Positions 1-11,800 of a stretch of 64,000 nt of DNA are shown in pieces. Each line of letters starts with the position of its first letter. Within the stretch, counting starts at the first letter, position 1. The stretch is from Ustilaginoidea virens (taxonomy: Eukaryota; Ascomycota; Sordariomycetes; Hypocreales; Clavicipitaceae), in the NCBI RefSeq assembly GCF_000687475.1, contig NC_057316.1, forward strand, positions 1,116,001 to 1,180,000, written 5' to 3'. A program made the position numbers and the translations under genes. The notes below the pieces were generated by a model. The model had not been told where the DNA came from, did no database searches, and was given only the letters and a program-made list of their open reading frames with translations.

Positions 1-3000
1 GACTATCGAGAGCCCCCTATTTAGGTCCTCTCTCTTCCTCCTTAGTCTATTTAATATATTTATTTAACGCCTATTCGCAATAGCCCTAGGGCCAATCCTT
101 TATATTTAAATAGACTCTCTCAGCCTTACTATTATAACCTTACATTATAGAGCCGATAATACAGGCTATACAAGATATCGAGATGAGTACACCTAAAGAA
201 ACGGGTATAAACAACCCGAGACTACGACGCCCCCAATATAACACACATACCCAAGTGGAGCAGCTTGCATTAAGGTTACAATAGATAGAGGCATAAATGC
301 AGACTAACGCGCAATACCTCGCTACTATTGCCGCCTCGCTATAGACCCTCCTTACGAACCAGTTAAATAGCTCCTAAAATGCTACCTAACCGGCCCCGGT
401 CGTATAACAGAACGACTCCCTCCTTACTACTTAGGATACCTAGCTAAAGCGTAAGCCGATCCTAATGGGGGACCCCTTTAATAGCAAAAAGGCTATATTC
501 ACAGCCTAGCGGACCTTTATGTAATATAAGCTTGAGGTCGATAGGGACTTTAATAGAGACGAAAAGACTTAATAAATATTTATCTTTTAGAACCTATCGT
601 CTATAGTCTAATTATAGGTTGCAGCCTTCTTCGAGAACGGTATAGCTTGTGATTATAATATAATAAAGTTCTTTGAATACCTCTAATATCTCTTTAAGGA
701 CCTGCACTAATAGGATTATATTATTACCGAGCTTAAGCACTCCTTACGCTAAGGCCCTAAGGAACCTTTTACCGCCTTCTTTATATAATTTAAGGAAAAA
801 CTTACGCTTATTAGTAGTCTTAGTTAGCCTAAGGAAGTTAAGCTAGAATATCTCCGATTAGCACTTAATACTTATATGGCTAATAAGATTATTAGCCTTA
901 GAGTCTCCTATTACGATTACTACTCGGCGGTAGACCGCTACTAATAAATTATTATTAATATCGAGACTAATCTAACTATTAACTACTAACCGGGCTCGGC
1001 CTATTCCCGACTAACCTACGCCTAGGATTCTAAAGGTAATATATAAATATCGGGCGTTAATAAGCTAGACTTAAAGGGTAATTCGCCTAAAGCAATATAG
1101 GTCTCTATAGAACGATATAAAGAATGCAGGAAGAAAGGTCTTTATTTTTAATATAGCTCTTCTAAGCATTAGAGGAATATATACTACTTACTGCTAGCAA
1201 TCCGGCTAAATATAGTCAAAATAGCCTTATTAGACTTACGAATCGTAGAGATTAAAAGTAGCAATAAAGATTAAGAAAAAGAATAGCCCTCGAATTTAGT
1301 CTCGTTAGAGGGCTTAAAATGCATATATAGACCCCGGCCTAATTATAAAAGGAATTAAAGGAGATTATAAAACGAATAGATAAATACCCCTTTTTAGTAC
1401 CGATCTTATATAAATCTTATACCTTTATTAATACCTTAATCGACTTAAAATATAACTACTATAGCGCTATAAGCGAAAAGATAGTATAACGGTTAGGCCT
1501 CTAACCTATCTGCCTGCCACAATATAGGGAAATTAGAATGGCAGTAGATATTTAGAGCCGTTTAGAAGAATATAAGGTAATATATTCCTTTATTATTTAT
1601 ATCGTCTGTATAGCGATCGATATTAATAGATAGCTATCTATAGTTATACTTTATATTATCCTAGGCTTTACCTATAATATTATCTTTAGGATGCCTTAAA
1701 TAGAATATTATAATATTATACTATAGGCAAAATAGCATTAATTAAAGATCGGATCGGTAGATAGCCTTATCGTTAAAGAATCGATAAGAAAACAATAGGA
1801 TCTAATTATAGTAAATATCTTTAGCTCTATCTTCTATAATATACTAAAGCGGGTAAAACACTCTAAGGACCAATCGACTTCTTTTATTACAATAAGCTTA
1901 TAGGAGATAATATGCATCTTCTGTATTATATTACTACCTTATTAAGATTCTGCCCTATAATTATAAGAGCTATAGGTGCTTCCGATGGAATTATAGGAAT
2001 TTACCGACCTTTTTAATAAGGAGAAGGCTTCTAATCTCCCTCTGCATTAGGGCATATTAGACTACTATATCTAGCTTAAAAAGACTATAGATAGGAGCTA
2101 GCCAGACCTACCTTAGGGCCTATTATATAATATACCATAAGACTAGTTACTTAAGGTTTAGAGATAAGTAACTAACCTAATAGATAAAGGATAGATCTAA
2201 GCAAGCTCCTTATCGGTAGTAGTATTAGTCCTACTAGCTAGAAAGGGAAATAGCAAATAGCATTTTTGCATTAACTACCGGGCCCTTAATAAGGTTACGG
2301 CCTAAGACTAATATCGCCTCCCCTTAATTAAAGAGATATTATAATCCCTATCCTAGGCGAAATAGTTTACTAAGGTTAATATATGCATAGTATTCTATAA
2401 GATATATATTACAGAGGGCGATAAACACTTAACTGTATTCTATATATAATTCGGATTATTTAAATAGCTTATTACGCTATTTAGCCTAACTAAGGCCTTT
2501 ACGACCTTTCAAAGATATATTAATAGGGCCTTAGGGAATACACTAAGAGACTTTATAACTGCCTACCTTAATAATATTTTAATCTATACTAGGGGATTAA
2601 AGGCGGACTATATAGGGCGTATTAAGGAAGTCCTTTAATAACTGCAAAAGGCCGGCTTAAATTTAGATCTTAATAAATGCAACTTTATAGTAAAGGAGGT
2701 CTGATACTTAGGATATATTATAACGGCTGGAAAGGAAATCTATTTAGACCCCAAAAAGATTAAGGTTATCTAAAACTAAAAAGCACTTACGAAATTAAAA
2801 GGCGTTTATAGTTTCCTCGGCTTTATTAACTTCTACCGCGATTTTATCCTAAACTTCTCTTGCCTTATCGACCCTTTAATTAAGTTAATAAAGAAAGGGG
2901 TTCTATTCTAATAGTTAGACGAAAAAGAGGCAGTATTCTAGGCGCTTAAATAGTATTTTATATTGTCTCCGGTTCTTATTTAATAAGATCCCTATAAGGA

Positions 3001-5749
3001 GACAATCTTTAAGGCAGATAGTTCTAATACAGCCCTTAATAGCTATCTATCGTAGGTCGGGGAGGATAGTATATTATACCCTATTATATACTATTCCGCT
3101 TGCTTATCGGATGCAGAACGGAATTATACTATATACAATAAGGAACTTTTTGCTATTATCTTTTGCCTTAAGGCGTAATTAGTAGAATTTTGCTTAATAG
3201 CCTCCCCCTTTACTATCCTTACCGACTATAAGAACTTAAAGTACTTCGCCCGACTATAAGAAATATTTAAGCAATAAGCCTAATAGGCTAAGATTTTAGC
3301 GCTTTTTAACTTCTATCTTTAGTATAAGCCAAGGTTATAAGCCTAATGCCCTAATATGCTTTCTCGATGGGAATAAAAGGCAGATAGGGTAGAATTATAA
3401 ATCGGCTAGATCCTAAAATTACTATCTATTTTAGCACTTAATATAGATAAAATAAAAGGCATTAGGACCCTAACCTTAGATTTAAAGGTCACCCTACCTT
3501 ATAGCCTATATATCTTTGCCGATACTTACTTTTAGACTCTTTAGAACTAAATAATATCTAAAGATAGTATATACTAGGTATAATAGATAGTAATAGCAAA
3601 TAAAGAGCGATAATTCCCTATAGAGGCAGCAATATAAAAACAAATTGCAGATTATACCCTAAACGCATATAGCATATTACTTTACTAGGGGCGGGTATAG
3701 CTCCTATTATTTAAGCCCCTAACCACAATAGTAATTCAACGGTGCTATAGCTCGCCTATAGTAGGTCACCTAAGGAAGAATACTACCTTCTAATTACTAT
3801 AATAGGATTATTATTTCGATAATATATTATCTAAAGTAGTAAGGTTTATTTAGAACTATTAATGCTATAGAGCGCATAAGAGCCGCTAATTATAATAGGG
3901 CCTATTATAGCCCTTACCGATCCCGGACTATTTCTAGTCGTAAATATTAGTAGACTTTATAATAGACCTCCCTATTTATAACTCTTCCGACCTATATTTC
4001 CTTATAGTAATTACCGACCGTTTATCGAAGTATATCTAGCTAAAGGCAATATACTCTATAATAGCTAAAGAGTATGCAGAGCAATTCTAATAATACTAAT
4101 AGCACTTCTATAGATTCCCTAACGAGATTATTAGTAATAAAGGCTTAGATTAAGTAAAATAATTCTAAATAATGCTTTATAAGGCAGTCGGGACTAAATA
4201 ACTCCTCTCGATTATATACTACCCCTAAACCGATAGTAGTATAGAACGAATAAATTAAAAGGTTTAGGCTATCCTCTATATTATAATCTCCTTTAACTAA
4301 TATAATTAGCCTAAGTACCTTACGGTATACTAACTCGCCCTAAATAATTAGATATTATTAATAATAGGGTTTAGCCTAAACCGACTCCTTAATAGGTTCG
4401 ATATACTAATTATTACGCTAGCTTTAGAAGTAATATTAAGCTCGAAAATACTAAAAGGGCGGGCAACCCTTTTTCTAGCTAACCTCTAAGAGGGAAAAGA
4501 GTTAGCCTAAGCTATTATCGCTTTCGCATAATAACGATAATAAGATATAATAAACTATTCGCACTACCTAATAGAGTATTTCTAGGTTAGAGACTATATA
4601 TAGCTTAGCCTAAGGAATATTAAGATAAACCGCCCTTATAAGAAGCTTAATTAGGTCTTTACTAAATATACTATTATTACTATCCTATCCCTACTTACTA
4701 TCCGGCTTAATATCCCTAAGGGCATTTATTTAGTTTTTTATATCGACCTTATCGAATAGGCCGTATCTAATCTACTCCTAATATAGATTATAATTAATAC
4801 TAAGCTAGGGCCCCTATTTATTCTCCCGTAAGACTCTAATTAACTATATAAGGAATATAAGGTTAAGGCGATACTAGCGGCGAAAAACGCTTAAGGTCGG
4901 GGTAGGAACTATAATATATTAGTCAAATAGAAAGGGTATAACTTACCTATATAAGAACCCCTAGAAAACTTTAAAGATTTAGCGGTATAAAAGGCATTTG
5001 AAACTAAATAGGGTAATATTTATATATATAATAGGCCCTTTAGGCTATCGAAACGAGGTCTATTAGACCTATAAATAATACCTAAATGCTTACTTATAAA
5101 AAAAAAAAAAAACCCTTAAAATATTAAAAAAAAAAAAAATAAACTATTAAGCTTATATGCCTCTCTCTCGGGCTAATACTATCCTCCCCCCTTTCCTATA
5201 TTATAACTACTATACTTATCGTTATATAGGCCCTCTTTGGCACTATTAGGATCGGCATACCCCTATAGCGGCAGCTACTATAGGGGCGGTGGTAGCGGGG
5301 GCGGCTGTATATAACCCCTATAGTAGTATCTATAGGGGGTCGGATGTATATATAGCGAGTAGGCCTAATGCAGACGGTTACCCATACGACCCCGATATAA
5401 TAGCATTTTAGGGGACATACTATATAGGGAATATAGGGGGGGCTATAATAGGGCCCGATAAAGACGCTACGGGGTCTATAGTAGCGGCGGTTAGGGCTAC
5501 TATAGCACTAGGGCATTCTGCGGCGGGTAGTACGGCTAGGCCTTTAGGGGAACTTATGCACCCTACTTATAGGCAGGCGGTTCCCCGGCGTAATAGGTTA
5601 GCAAAAAGCGGGCGGGAGGGGGGGCTAGATAAGGCCGGGTAAAAGCCGCCAGATACTAGTCTATCTAGGCATAATACTCCTAAGCCTCTCGTTATATATC
5701 CCGTATCACGCTTAATATAGGGGCTAAATCGACGACCGACCTAGCTTAG

Positions 5750-6590
5750 CAGCGGGAGGGAGTTATAGCCTAAGAGATATCAGTTAATGCTTTACCAGTA
5801 GTACTATAAGGACTAAAAGTAAGATATAGGACGTAAGGAGTTATTTAGTCGGCGGCTATAGTATACCGCTATTAGTTATTAAGGGCCCGAAAAGAGGGCA
5901 AAAGGATAGCAGCCTAAGCCTTAATCGTCTCGGTCGCAAGATATATAAGTTTAATAACAGTAGTATTATCCTTATATACTTTAATCTATACCTAATAAAT
6001 CTACTAGAGTCTAAAATTGCCGGCAAACTTAAAGTTAAGCTATACGCATAAGCTATATATATCTTAGTAGTAAGAGTAGCCTTTACTTTTGCCTTTTCGT
6101 ATGCAAATAGGGAGAATACTAATCGCCTATATTTTTCGGTTATATCGCTTGCATAAAAACTCTTTATTATAGGCGTATTTATGCTCCTCATTAGAGGAAT
6201 CACCCTCTAATAAATAGTCGCCTACGGTATACTATAGCTTATATCTACGCTCTAAAGGGCTAGAGCGCTTGGCAGATAGGGCGGTTAGACCACTCGTAGG
6301 TCGCAAGATTTCTATAATATTAGGTTCTATAAAGGTTATCGCGCTGCCTATAGCTTAGCCGCTACTAGGATTCGGCTCGGATATATTTAGGGTCCTAATA
6401 TAGTTAATTAGGGGAATATAAAGTCGTATTAGGCTCGAACTAATATATATATTAAATATAAGCGGAGATAGGGTATAGCCTTTAGAGAATATATAGGTAA
6501 TTAGTCTATTAACATTAGCATCTATTACGACCTTAGGCAAAAGGGATAATACTTATAGTAGGACGCTAATAATAATTAAATCGGCTATAA
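5750..6590 (-). pseudogene. Degraded antisense reading frame in the 3' region of gypsy copy G1
   Basis: This lies between the pol relic and the 3' LTR and reads opposite to pol. The minus strand is open over 5856-6203 and 6355-6540 in a region where plus frames are closed. The minus translation includes DYLLEGDSSNEEHKYA followed by NKEFLCKRYN. The same place in gypsy copy G2 reads DYLLKGDSLDKEY then NKEFLYNKY, so similarity is visible at protein level on this strand. I do not recognise the family. Additional antisense ORFs between pol and the 3' LTR are known in some Ty3/gypsy lineages of plants; whether this is related is unknown. Confidence 0.45.
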
Positions 6591-6935
6591 GAAGGAAAAA
6601 GAAGGGAAGAAAAAAGGTAATAAAAAAAGCGCGAGAGAAAATATACCTTTACCTAAGGGGATTACCTACTAATAGCTAGCGAAAAAATTTTTATAATACT
6701 AACGGCTGCCATAGACAGCTTCCAACTAGCGATATAACGCCGGCCTTCTATACGCTTCTACTATACTACTATCGAATTAGCCACTCTACGATACCCCCTA
6801 TATATATAAACCGGACCCGACGAATAGACTTAAGGTTATCGCGATAAAAACCTAGGCGACCTAATTAGGCCCACGCAGAGGAGGGGCGGGTTTTAGAACG
6901 CAATTAATTCGATTGCGAGGCGGAGGAGGGGGGTA

Positions 6936-7187
6936 TATTATAGGCTCGGGCTACGCCTGCGCTATAATATGGCTAGGACTCGGGCTGCGCTTATGCCTAG
7001 CCTAGGTAGGGTTATATAAGTTAGCGGCATAGGGTCACGGGACTATGCCAAGACCCCGACCCATGCTAACGTATGGTTAAATAGACTATCGAGAGCCCCC
7101 TATTCGGGTCCTCTCTCTTCCTCCTTAGTCTATTTAATATATTTATTCGACGCCTATTCGCAGTAGCCCTAGGGCCAATCCTTTACA
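6936..7187 (+). repeat. 3' LTR of gypsy copy G1
   Basis: 252 bp from TATTATAGGCTCGGG (RIP form of TGTCACGGGCTCGGG) to CCTTTACA. It aligns throughout with the LTRs at 8629-8870 and 15721-15962 and the solo LTR at 21104. It carries the family core TAGTCTATTTAATATAT and GCAGTAGCCCTAGGGCCA. The matching 5' LTR is present only as bases 1-104. Confidence 0.9.
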
Positions 7188-7938
7188 TTAAGAGGCATAT
7201 AGTGTATTAATAAGTTCGATTGTGCTACCTTTCTACTATCTAGAAAGAAAGGGAAAAGCTATCTTAAATTTATCTAAGAGAGAGGGTAGGCCTAGGCATC
7301 TAAGGTAGCCAGTAAGAGAGCTCCTCGTAATACCCATTATACTACGATATATCCAGCCTTACTATATATTTAAAAATAAGGTCTGATACGTTATATCAAG
7401 CCTTACTAAATATTTTAAATAATGCCCGGTATGCCACGTAATATCCAGCCATATTTAATATTTAAAATAATACCCGGTGTGCCACGTAATATCCAGCCGT
7501 ATGAAATATCTTTCAAATAAGGCCCGGTGTGCCCACGTAATATCCGGCCGTATTAAATATTTTTAAATAAGACTCAGTATGCCTACGTAATATCCGGTCG
7601 TATTAAATATTTTTAAAATAAGGCCCGGTATGCCTACGTAATATCCGGCCGTATTAAATATTTTAAAATAAGGCCCGGTGTGCCCACGTAATATCCGGCC
7701 GTATTAAATATTTTTAGATAAGGCCCGGTGTGTCCACGTCATATCAAGCCTTACCAAAAAATAAGGCCCGATAAAGGCTTACCTTATTTGGTATATAGTA
7801 CTAATCTACTGAAAATCCGGAAGGTAAACGGTAACGGCCCAAGATTGGTAATACCACCGTAAGTCCGGTGGGATAGTCGTAAGTCCAAGAGACGGTGGAA
7901 GGGCCAGCAGTCTAGTAGACTACTATAGGATTTTAACA
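7188..7938 (+). repeat. LTR-like repeat family F, copy F1 (left part missing)
   Basis: It begins directly after the G1 LTR with TTAAGAGGCATATAGTG, continues through a 50-bp minisatellite and ends GGATTTTAACA at 7938. The same sequence occurs at 22127-22857 (F2) and 16171-16473 (F3), where the family start is TGTTACAATT or its RIP form TATTACAATT. TG...CA ends and no coding capacity suggest a long LTR or a non-autonomous element. Because F1 starts in mid-element where G1 stops, G1 probably inserted into it. Confidence 0.65.
7357..7776 (+). repeat. Minisatellite, about 50-bp unit, about 8.5 copies
   Basis: Tandem units follow the pattern GTATTAAATATTTTTAAATA, then AGGCCCGGTGTGCCCACGTA, then ATATCCGGCC. 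Unit boundaries are clear at the repeated CACGTAATATCCGGCC. The first and last units are diverged (ATATCAAGCC). The array lies inside repeat copy F1 and recurs with fewer units in copy F2. Confidence 0.9.
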
Positions 7939-8628
7939 ATAAGGCTTCCAGCCCGTACGGCAGGCTGTTATAGGGCATCCGGCACACCACTATAAGCCAT
8001 TGGGCTTGGTTGGGTAGGCATTGGGTAGGATATTGGGCATAGACTGGGCACGATTGGGCAGGACGACTTTTCGTCGGGTTTTTTGCTATTTTTGCGGTTT
8101 TTCATTATTTTCAACCGCATTTTCAAAATGGTAGAAATATATCCAAAATTCCCTCTTTCTAGCTAGAATAGTCACCAACAATTAGAATCAGATTTCCCTG
8201 ATATCTTTGCTCTGGTTAACCTCTCGTGCACTTAAATCTTTAATCAGCTCTTTATTTTATTCTGCAAACGCCTTGTACGCTACTGTCGGTATCTAGTACA
8301 TTTCTAATAGTATTCTGAATCACTATTTTGCAATAAGTCTCAGTCTAGTTACACTATATGCTAGTTGCAATTGTAATATTAAGGTTATGGCGGCTATATG
8401 CTATGCCGCCCCTATTTCCTCTGTCAATATCTATCACTTTATTCGCGCCTACCGCGCTTATTCTTTAAATGCGATACGCTATAGGTGAGGGGGGTAAACG
8501 GACGAGAAAAAGCGATTAGAAATATTAGAATTAATTTTAGAGGCGGTTCTATGCCGCTACCTAGGCGCGGGCGAAATCGCGAAAATTTTAGGCTGGCTAA
8601 GGCTTTGCTTTATATAAACCTATAAAAT
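7939..8628. other. Intergenic repeat-flanking DNA, no gene seen
   Basis: 690 bp between repeat F1 and gypsy copy G2. The first 120 bases repeat the word TTGGGC or TTGGGTAGG irregularly. The rest is mixed AT-rich sequence with a CpG-containing segment near 8490-8600. No credible reading frame on either strand. The last five bases (AAAAT) are the left target duplication of G2. Confidence 0.6.
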
Positions 8629-8870
8629 TATCACGGGCTCGGGCTACGCCCGCGCTATAATATGGCTAGGACTCGGGCTGCGCCCGCGACTAGCCTCAGG
8701 AGTATCGGCACGGGGTCACGAGGGCTCGCTAAGGACTCGGCCCGTACTATATACGGGCATAAATAGGCTACTTAGAGGCCCCTATTCAGGCCCTCTCTCT
8801 TTCCTCCTTAGTCTATTTAATATATTCATTCGACGCCTATTCGCAGTAGCCCTAGGGCCAGTCCTTTACA
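8629..8870 (+). repeat. 5' LTR of gypsy copy G2
   Basis: Starts TATCACGGGCTCGGGCT (TGTCAC with one RIP-type change) and ends CCTTTACA. It contains the TATA-like GGCATAAATAG and two copies of CTCGGGCT 34 bp apart near its start. Confidence 0.93.
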
Positions 8871-11800
8871 TTTAAATAGACTCTCTCAGCCTTACTATTA
8901 TAACCTCACATTATGGAGCCAATAATGCAGGCTATATAAGATATCGAGATGAGTACACCCAGGGAACTAAATAGAGAGAACCCGAAGCTATAATGCCCCC
9001 GATATAATATATATACCCGAGTGGAGCAGCTTACAGTAGGATTATAGCAGATAGAGGCATAGATGTAGACTAATGCGCAGCACCTTATTGCTATTACTGC
9101 CTCGCTGCAGACCTTTCTCGCGAACCAGTTAAATAGCTCCTAAAATGCTACCTAACCGGCTCTAGTCGTATAATAGAACGCCCCCCTCCTTACTACTTAG
9201 GATACCTAGCTAAAGCGTAAGCCGATCCCGATAAGGAACCCCTTTAATAGCAAAAAGGCTATATTTACAGCCTAGCGGACCTTTATGCAATATAAGCTTA
9301 AGGTCGATAGGGAGTTTATTAAAGACGAAAAGACCCAATAGATATTTATCTTCTAGAACCTTTTGTCTATAATCTAATTATAGATCGCAGCCTTCTTCGA
9401 TAACGGTATAGCTTACGATTATAATATAATAAGGTTCTTCGAATACCTCTAATGTCTCTTTAAGGACTTATATCGGCAGGATTATGCTATTACTAAGCTT
9501 AAGCACTTTTTATACTAAGGCCTAAAGGAACCTTTTACTACCTTTTTCGTTCGATTTAAGGAAAAACTTATACTTATTAGCGGTCTCGATTGGCCTAAGG
9601 AAGTCAAACTAGAATACCTCCGATCGGCGCTTAATATTCGTATAGCTAATAAGATTATTAGTCTTAGGGTCTCCTATTACGATTACTATTTGGCGGTAGA
9701 CCGCTACTAATAAATTACTATCGATATCGAGACTAGCCTAACTATTAACTACTAATCGGGCTTAACCTATTCCTAACTAATATACGCCTAAAATTCTAAA
9801 GGCGATATATAAATATTAGGCATTAATAAGCTAGACTTAAAGGGTAATTAGCGTACTCCTAAAGCGATATAGGTCTCTAAAGAATAATATAAAGATTATA
9901 AGAAGAAAGGCCTCTGCCTTTAGTATAGCTCTCCTAAGCATTAGATATTTATATATTACCTACTGCTAGCAATCCGACTTAATATAGCCAAGGTAGCCTT
10001 ACTTAACTTATAAATTATAGAGGTTAAAAGTAGTAATAAAGATTAGGAAAAAGAATAGCCCTTAAACCTAATCTTATTAGAGGGCTTAAGATATATATAT
10101 AGACCCTAGCCTAATTATAAAAGGAATTAGAGGAGATCGCAAAATAAATAGATAAATACCCCTTTTTAATACTAATTTTATATAAATCTTATACTTTTAT
10201 TAATACCTTAATCGACTCGGGATATAATTGCTATAGCACTATAAGTGAAAAAATAGTATAATAGTTAGGTCTCTAACCTATCTGCCTATTATAATATAGG
10301 GAAATCGGAATAGCAGTAGATATTTAAAGCCGTTTAAAAGAACGTAAGGTAATATATTCCTTTATTACCTATATCGTCTATATAGCGATCAATATCGATA
10401 GATAGCCATCTATAATTATACTTTATATTATCTTAGGCCTTATATACGATATTATCCTTAGGATGCTTTAGATAGAGTACTATAATATTATACTATAGGC
10501 GAAGTATTACTAATTAAAGATTAGATCGATAGGTGGCCTTATCGTTAAGGAATCGATAAAAAGATAATAGGGTCTAACTATAGTAAATATCTTTAGCTTA
10601 ATCTTCTATAATATATTAAAGCGAGCGAAATATTTTAGGGATCAGTCGACTTTTTTTATAGCGATAAGCTTATAAGAGATAATATGCATCCTCTATATTA
10701 TACTACTACCTTATTAAGACTCTGCCCTATAATTATAGGAGCTATAGGTGCTCCTAATAGAATTATAAGAATTCGCTGACCTCTTCGATAAAAAGAAGGC
10801 TTTTAGTCTCCCTCTATATTAAGGTATATTAGACTACTATATCTAACTTAAAAAGACTATAGATAGGAGCTAACTAGACTTACCTTAAAGCCTATTATAT
10901 AATATACCATAAGACTAGTTACTTAAGGTTTAGAGATAAGTAATTAATTTAATAGATAAAGGATAAATCTAAGCAAGCTCTTTATCGGTAGTAGTATTAG
11001 TCTTATTAGCTAGAAAGGGGAATAGTAGGTAGCGATTTTATGTCGACTATCGGGCCCTTAATAAAGTTATAATCTAAAATTAATACCCCCTCCCCTTAAT
11101 TAAAGAGACCTTATAATCCCTCTCCTAAGCGAAATAATTTACTAAAGTTGATATATATACAGTATTCTATAAGATATATATTACAGAGGGCGATGAATAC
11201 TTAACCGTATTCTATATACGATTCGGATTATTTAAATAGCTTATTATACTATTTAGTCTGATTAGGGCTCTTGCGACCTTTTAAAGATATATTAACGGGG
11301 CTTTAGGGAATATATTAAGAGACTTTATAACTACCTACCTTAATGATATTTTAATTTATATTAGGGGATTAAGGGCGGACTATATAGGGCGTATTAAAGA
11401 AGTCTTTCGATAATTGCAAAAGGCCGGCTTAAATTTAGATCTTAATAAGTGTAATTTTGTAGTAAAAAAGGTCTAATACCTAGGATATATTATAACGGCT
11501 GGAAAGGAAATCTATTTAGACCCCGAAAAGATTAAGGCTATCTAAAATTAAGAAGTATCTATAAAATTAAAAGGCGTTTATAGTTTCCTTAGTTTTACTA
11601 ACTTCTACTGCGATTTTATCCTAGATTTCTTCTGCCTTATTAACCTTTTAGTTAGGTTAATAAAGAAAGGGGTCTTATTCTAATAGTTAAATAAAAAAGA
11701 GGCGGTATTCTAAGTGCTTAAATAGTATTTTATATTGTCTTTAGTTCTCGCTTAATAGGACCTTAATAAAAAGATAGTCCTTAAGGCAGATAGCTCTAAT

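Larger units (their letters stand above)
1..7187 (+). mobile_element. Ty3/gypsy LTR retrotransposon (copy G1), RIP-degraded, 5' end outside window
   Basis: The window opens inside the 5' LTR (1-104, ending CCTTTATA, a RIP form of CCTTTACA) and the 3' LTR is 6936-7187. Between them, reading plus, are relics of gag (possible start ATG at 183), a zinc-knuckle-like stretch near 1110-1180, reverse transcriptase with YLNNILIYT near 2563-2590 (family YxDD changed to NN), RNase H with YYSACLSDAERNYTIYNKEL near 3090-3150, and integrase with RLSKYI...KEYAEQF near 4020-4090. The order RT-RNase H-integrase identifies Ty3/gypsy. Every frame has many stops and TpA is strongly overrepresented, as expected of RIP. 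A purine tract GGAGGAGGGGGGTA abuts the 3' LTR. About 1.8 kb between the pol end (near 5090) and that tract is not pol; see the antisense reading frame. Confidence 0.9.
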
